A stretch of DNA of 9,624 nt. Source: Alphaproteobacteria bacterium. GTDB lineage: Bacteria; Pseudomonadota; Alphaproteobacteria; UBA8366. The translations under genes were made by a program, and so were the position numbers. The stretch's first letter is position 1; every line of letters starts with the position of its first letter. Of this stretch, positions 6,339 to 9,624 are shown piece after piece. The stretch lies in assembly GCA_029861675.1 (NCBI GenBank), contig JAOTYV010000180.1, positions 1 through 9,624 on the forward strand, given 5' to 3'. Below the pieces are notes generated by a model, which did not search any database, was not told the DNA's origin, and saw nothing but the letters and a program-made list of their open reading frames with translations.

Positions 6339-8216
6339 ATGAGCGATGATTCGCCGCTGGAACAGTTCAAGCAGGCCACGGCGGCAACCATGCGCGCTAT
6401 CGCCGAGCGGGACGATCTCGAGGTCAGCTTCTCAAACGAGCCGCCCGGGCTGAACGGCGACCGGGCGCGCGTCCCGTTCCCGAGCCGTGACCTGCCGATC
6501 GAGGAAGTCGCGCAAGTCCGCGGCGAATCGGATGCGCTGGCGTTGCGCCTGCGCCATCACGACAGCGCAATTCATGCGGAGCATATGCCGGGCGGCGACG
6601 TCGCCCCCGTGCTGTACGAGGCCCTGGAAGAGGCGCGCTGCGAAGCCATCGGCAGCCGCCGCATGGCCGGGCTCAGCGAAAATCTCGCGGCGGCGATGGA
6701 ACAGCGCTATCGCCGGCAGGGACTGCACCGGGTCGCCGACCGCACCGAAGCGACGATGCCCGAAGCCGTCCGGCTGCTGGCCCGGGAGCGGCTTACGGGA
6801 GCCCCGCCGCCGCCGGCCGCGCAACACATCTGCGATATGTGGAAACCGTGGCTCGAGGAACGCATCGGCAAGGACCTCGCGGAACTGGAAAAACATCTCG
6901 ACGACCAGGCCACCTATAGCCAGGTTGTGCGGCAGCTCATCACCGACCTCAACATCGAACTCGGCGCGGAAACGCCCTCGGAGGCCGGCGACGGCGATGA
7001 GGACGCCGACGACGACGCGCAGGCCGAGGGCGAGCAGGACGGCGAAGGCGGCTCGGACGCAAACGCCGAAGCGATGGCCGATGCCATGGAATCGGTACCC
7101 GGCGACGACGAAATGGGCGAGATGATGCCGGACGATCAGGACGGCGACATGATGCCCAGTTCGGGCAGCGAGGAACCCGGCGACCCGGGCACTCCCTGGC
7201 GGCCGGAAAACGATCTGTCGAATGTCCCTCGGGAAGCGTTCTATCACGCCTATGCCGAAAGCTTCGATGAAGTCGTGCAGGCCGAATTACTGTGCGACCC
7301 GGAGGAATTGGCCCGGCTTCGTCAATTGCTCGATCAGCAATTGCTGCATCTGCAGGGCATGATCGGCAAGCTCGCCAACCGGCTGCAGCGCCGACTCATG
7401 GCGAAGCAGATGCGGTCCTGGGAATTCGACCTTGAGGAGGGCCTGCTCGATACGGCGCGGCTCGACCGGGTGGTCACCAATCCGATGCACCCGCTTTCCT
7501 TCAAGATCGAACACGATATGGAGTTCCGCGACACCGTCGTAACGCTGTTGATCGATAACTCCGGCTCCATGCGCGGCCGCCCCATCACAATCGCGGCGAT
7601 GAGCGCGGATATCCTGGCCCGGACACTGGAACGCTGCGGCGTGAAAGTGGAGATTCTGGGCTTCACGACGCGTGCCTGGAAAGGCGGCCAAGCGCGTGAA
7701 AAATGGATTGCCGACGGCAAGCCGTCGAATCCGGGCCGGCTCAACGATTTGCGGCACATCGTCTACAAGGCGGCGGAGGCGCCCTGGCGGCGCGCGCGCA
7801 AGAACCTTGGGCTGATGTTGCGCGAAGGGCTGTTGAAGGAAAACATCGACGGCGAGGCCCTGTTATGGGCGCATGACCGGCTGCAATCGCGTCCGGAGCA
7901 ACGGCGCGTTTTGATGGTGATCTCCGACGGCGCGCCGGTCGACGATTCCACGCTTTCGGTCAATCCGGGCAACTATCTCGAGCGCCACCTGCGCGACGTG
8001 ATCGAATATATCGAAGTCAGGTCCGACGTCGAGTTGGTCGCCATCGGCATCGGCCATGACGTGACCCGCTATTACCGCCGCGCCGTGACGATTGTCGATG
8101 TCGACCAGTTGGGCGGCACGATGATGGAACAACTCGCCGACCTGTTCGACGAGGAGGGTGACCGCGATCGCCCAAGGGCGGCCGGCCGCCGCCATTCGCC
8201 CCGTCCGTTACATTAA
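6339..8216 (+). CDS. cobT: Cobaltochelatase subunit CobT
   Basis: CobT forms the chaperone-like ring complex with CobS that powers CobN during cobalt insertion in aerobic cobalamin synthesis. The 625 residues fit the family. The N-terminal helical domain spans about 1-212. A highly acidic, low-complexity linker rich in D, E and G covers about 214-285. A second helical segment at about 295-390 includes YAESFDEVV and the block ending in [14 protein letters not shown]. The C-terminal von Willebrand factor A domain runs from about 398 to 605, with the MIDAS motif DNSGS at 406-410 and a second acidic element SDGAP at 529-533. The last 17 or so residues are Arg/Pro-rich and look variable. A GGAGG at 6322-6326 lies 12 bases before the ATG, a slightly long spacing. 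The acidic linker and MIDAS suggest Mg2+-dependent docking between subunits, as proposed for the related magnesium chelatase BchD. Confidence 0.96.
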   Translation: MSDDSPLEQFKQATAATMRAIAERDDLEVSFSNEPPGLNGDRARVPFPSRDLPIEEVAQVRGESDALALRLRHHDSAIHAEHMPGGDVAPVLYEALEEARCEAIGSRRMAGLSENLAAAMEQRYRRQGLHRVADRTEATMPEAVRLLARERLTGAPPPPAAQHICDMWKPWLEERIGKDLAELEKHLDDQATYSQVVRQLITDLNIELGAETPSEAGDGDEDADDDAQAEGEQDGEGGSDANAEAMADAMESVPGDDEMGEMMPDDQDGDMMPSSGSEEPGDPGTPWRPENDLSNVPREAFYHAYAESFDEVVQAELLCDPEELARLRQLLDQQLLHLQGMIGKLANRLQRRLMAKQMRSWEFDLEEGLLDTARLDRVVTNPMHPLSFKIEHDMEFRDTVVTLLIDNSGSMRGRPITIAAMSADILARTLERCGVKVEILGFTTRAWKGGQAREKWIADGKPSNPGRLNDLRHIVYKAAEAPWRRARKNLGLMLREGLLKENIDGEALLWAHDRLQSRPEQRRVLMVISDGAPVDDSTLSVNPGNYLERHLRDVIEYIEVRSDVELVAIGIGHDVTRYYRRAVTIVDVDQLGGTMMEQLADLFDEEGDRDRPRAAGRRHSPRPLH

Positions 8217-8230
8217 GCGGCGGGCAAACC

Positions 8231-8252
8231 GGCGGCATTCTTACCGGCCGCC
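8231..8252. terminator. Possible bidirectional hairpin between cobT and the DUF2937 gene
   Basis: GGCGGC (8231-8236) and GCCGCC (8247-8252) form a perfect 6-bp GC stem around a 10-base loop. It lies in the 41-base gap between two convergent genes, 14 bases after the cobT stop. The location suits a shared terminator, but no run of T follows on either strand, so intrinsic termination would be inefficient. Confidence 0.33.
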
Positions 8253-8257
8253 TCTCC

Positions 8258-8743
8258 TCATGTTTCACGCGATGCGCGGCGGCGAAACAGCAATCCATAA
8301 ACCATGATGCCGGACAGGAATCCCGTGGCGGAATACAGCGCCGATTCCGACGTAATCGGCATCGCCATCCGATACGCCTTCAACGTCGCCCCGGCGATCG
8401 GCCAGTCGATATGTCGCAGGAAACGAGGCGCACGCCACCAGGGATCCGCCGTCGCCAGTGCCTCGTAGGCTTGTGTCAGCCGGCCACGGCGTTCCACCAG
8501 CGCAACGAGGTGCCGTCCCTCGCGCCGCACGGCGCCGTCCTCGCTGTCCCTAAGGTGCCGCAAATAAGCGGTCGTGTCCTTGCCGTCCAACGCGGCGCGA
8601 TTCTCGAGCTCCGCCACTTGATGGTTCAGTTCCGCCAGATGGCCGCCGACGCGTTGGGCATACTGTTGAAAGAATTCCGGAAATTGCGACAACACCACCG
8701 CGCCCGCGAGGCCGAACATAAGGAAAATCGATTTGCGTATCAA
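8258..8743 (-). CDS. DUF2937 family membrane protein
   Basis: This 161-residue minus-strand protein resembles the DUF2937 family of unknown function. A first transmembrane helix lies at about 5-20, followed directly by the family-like SQFPEFFQQYAQRVGGHLAEL. A helical, probably coiled-coil central part (33-95) separates it from a second transmembrane helix at about 134-153 ending in an RRR stop-transfer. The soluble middle is probably periplasmic, though topology is inferred. I chose TTG 8743 as start because GGAG (plus-strand ctcc 8750-8753) is six bases upstream and the hydrophobic segment then begins at once, as expected. An in-frame ATG at 8797 would add an 18-residue Arg-rich stretch with no ribosome binding site. 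upp lies 119 bases upstream on the same strand. Confidence 0.8.
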   Translation of the reverse strand: MIRKSIFLMFGLAGAVVLSQFPEFFQQYAQRVGGHLAELNHQVAELENRAALDGKDTTAYLRHLRDSEDGAVRREGRHLVALVERRGRLTQAYEALATADPWWRAPRFLRHIDWPIAGATLKAYRMAMPITSESALYSATGFLSGIMVYGLLFRRRASRET

Positions 8744-8806
8744 GGAAGTCTCCGCGGATGATTGCGGTCGTCCGCCAGCTCTCGGGCGTGACCGCATCGT
8801 AGCCCG

Positions 8807-8833
8807 AACCGGCCGATTTGGCGAAGGCCGGTT
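8807..8833. repeat. Perfect inverted repeat between upp and the DUF2937 gene
   Basis: AACCGGCC (8807-8814) and GGCCGGTT (8826-8833) form an 8-bp perfect stem with an 11-base loop. Two further outer positions (G-U, then C-G) could extend it in RNA. It sits 29 bases after the upp stop on the minus strand. A second short hairpin, CCGGG/CCCGG with a 7-base loop, lies at about 8844-8860. Neither is followed by a T run. Candidates are a factor-assisted terminator, an mRNA 3' stabiliser or a dispersed repeat unit. Confidence 0.45.
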
Positions 8834-8862
8834 TGACGCGATCCCGGGTCGCTATCCCGGTG

Positions 8863-9513
8863 CTACTTTGTCCCGAACAAGCGGTCCCCGGCATCGCCCA
8901 GCCCCGGAACGATGTAGGCGTTCTCGTTCAAGCGCTCATCCAGCGCCGCGGTGAAAATCGGCACGCCGGGATGGGCCTGCTCAAATTCCCGCACGCCTTC
9001 GGGCGCGCAAACCAGCGCCATGAAGCGGATGTTCGGCATGGAGAAACCGTTCTTCTTCAAAACCTCTACGGCGTAAGCGGCAGAATGCCCGGTTGCCAGC
9101 ATCGGGTCCACGACGATACACAGCCGGCCGGCGGCCTCGGGCAGCTTGACGTAGTATTCCACCGGACGGTGCGTCGCGGGATCGCGAAACAAGCCGATAT
9201 GCCCTTCCCGCGCATTCGGCAGCAGCTCGTGCAACCCCTCCACCATACCCAGACCCGCGCGCAATATGGACACGATGACCGGCTTGCGCCCGGACAGGAC
9301 CGGCGCCTCCATCGCCGCAACTGGCGTCTCGATGGGCGCCGTGGTCAGCGGCAAGGGCCGGGTCAATTCGTAGCCCATCAGCAAGGCGATTTCCCGAAGC
9401 AGTTGACGGAACAGCCCGGTCGGCGTGTCCCGTCGGCGCATCAAGGTAAGTTTGTGCTGGATCAGCGGATGATCGAGCACGAAAAGATTTTGAAAATCCG
9501 GGTGTTTTTGCAT
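8863..9513 (-). CDS. upp: Uracil phosphoribosyltransferase
   Basis: This cytoplasmic salvage enzyme makes UMP and pyrophosphate from uracil and PRPP. The 216-residue length is typical (about 208-216). The start region [20 protein letters not shown] (7-26) is characteristic. Other hallmarks are the loop [13 protein letters not shown] (81-93), the PRPP-binding signature [12 protein letters not shown] (134-145) and the uracil-binding C-terminus [17 protein letters not shown] (199-215). No catalytic or binding residue appears missing. ATG 9513 is preceded by AGGA (plus-strand 9526-9529) 12 bases upstream. A promoter candidate at 9547-9575 would start transcription about 27 bases ahead of the ATG. 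It is transcribed towards the DUF2937 gene with hairpins in the gap, so co-transcription is uncertain. Confidence 0.97.
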   Translation of the reverse strand: MQKHPDFQNLFVLDHPLIQHKLTLMRRRDTPTGLFRQLLREIALLMGYELTRPLPLTTAPIETPVAAMEAPVLSGRKPVIVSILRAGLGMVEGLHELLPNAREGHIGLFRDPATHRPVEYYVKLPEAAGRLCIVVDPMLATGHSAAYAVEVLKKNGFSMPNIRFMALVCAPEGVREFEQAHPGVPIFTAALDERLNENAYIVPGLGDAGDRLFGTK

Positions 9514-9546
9514 CGGCCGCGTCGGTCCTGAGTGCTGGATCGCAGG

Positions 9547-9575
9547 ATCATATCGGCCGAATAGCGCCAGTCCAA
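9547..9575 (-). promoter_or_regulatory. Candidate upp promoter
   Basis: The minus strand shows TTGGAC (9570-9575), exactly 17 bases, then TATGAT (9547-9552), five of six matches to the sigma70 -10 box. The -35 box keeps the TTG. Transcription would begin near 9540 and give a short leader of about 27 bases before upp. This is the best-placed promoter match in the window. Confidence 0.5.
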
Positions 9576-9605
9576 GCCAAGCCTTCGCACAAGGATCTTT
9601 GCCGA

Positions 9606-9624
9606 ATGACAGGTCGCTTTCGAA
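9606..9624 (+). CDS. Possible start of a divergent gene, cut by the window edge
   Basis: An ATG at 9606 has AAGGA at 9591-9595, 10 bases upstream, and the frame stays open to the window end (MTGRFR). Its position, divergent from upp across a promoter-bearing gap, is where a gene start is expected. Only six codons are visible, so identity cannot be judged and the call is tentative. Confidence 0.2.

Noticed and set aside
5267..6391. 374-codon open frame antisense to cobS
   Set aside because: It mirrors the high-GC codon pattern of cobS and its translation shows no recognisable domain; the sense strand has clear CobS motifs.
6432..7247. 271-codon open frame antisense to the cobT 5' half
   Set aside because: Low-complexity translation rich in A, R, G and V, with no domain; CobT is unambiguous on the other strand.
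1..9624. Mobile element, CRISPR array, tRNA, rRNA or defence island
   Set aside because: No transposase or integrase motifs, no regularly spaced repeats and no tRNA-like sequence were seen; the genes are mostly core metabolic or conserved hypothetical.

Overview
The window looks like chromosomal DNA of a GC-rich alphaproteobacterium. The best evidence is gene order: aroK-aroB followed by a CNNM/CorC-type membrane protein, then bolA divergent from a C-terminal J-domain gene that leads into cobS-cobT. CobS/CobT are subunits of the aerobic-type cobaltochelatase typical of Alphaproteobacteria. I see no insertion sequences, phage genes, CRISPR array, tRNA or rRNA. Coding density is high and no gene-free stretch exceeds 300 bases.

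Layout. 1-488 (minus): a 46-residue single-pass membrane protein gene overlaps the start of a secreted conserved protein of unknown function that runs off the left edge. 489-655 is a divergent spacer. 656-3611 (plus) is a tight operon: shikimate kinase (aroK), 3-dehydroquinate synthase (aroB) and a DUF21/CBS/CorC membrane protein, each junction being an ATGA overlap. 3700-4278 (plus) encodes a DUF2889 protein. 4301-4570 (minus) is a bolA-family gene. 4675-8216 (plus) carries the J-domain protein, cobS and cobT. 8258-8743 (minus) is a DUF2937 membrane protein, probably TTG-initiated. 8863-9513 (minus) is uracil phosphoribosyltransferase (upp), with a good promoter candidate upstream. The last bases may hold the start of a divergent plus-strand gene.

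Functionally, aroK and aroB serve the shikimate pathway to aromatic amino acids. cobS and cobT encode the AAA+ and von Willebrand-type partners that drive CobN to insert cobalt into hydrogenobyrinic acid a,c-diamide; cobN is not in the window. upp salvages uracil. The genes of unknown or loosely known function (the left-edge pair, DUF2889, the J-domain protein, DUF2937) are the points of interest. I found no convincing new defence or mobile system. The most suggestive arrangement is the BolA / J-domain / cobaltochelatase neighbourhood.
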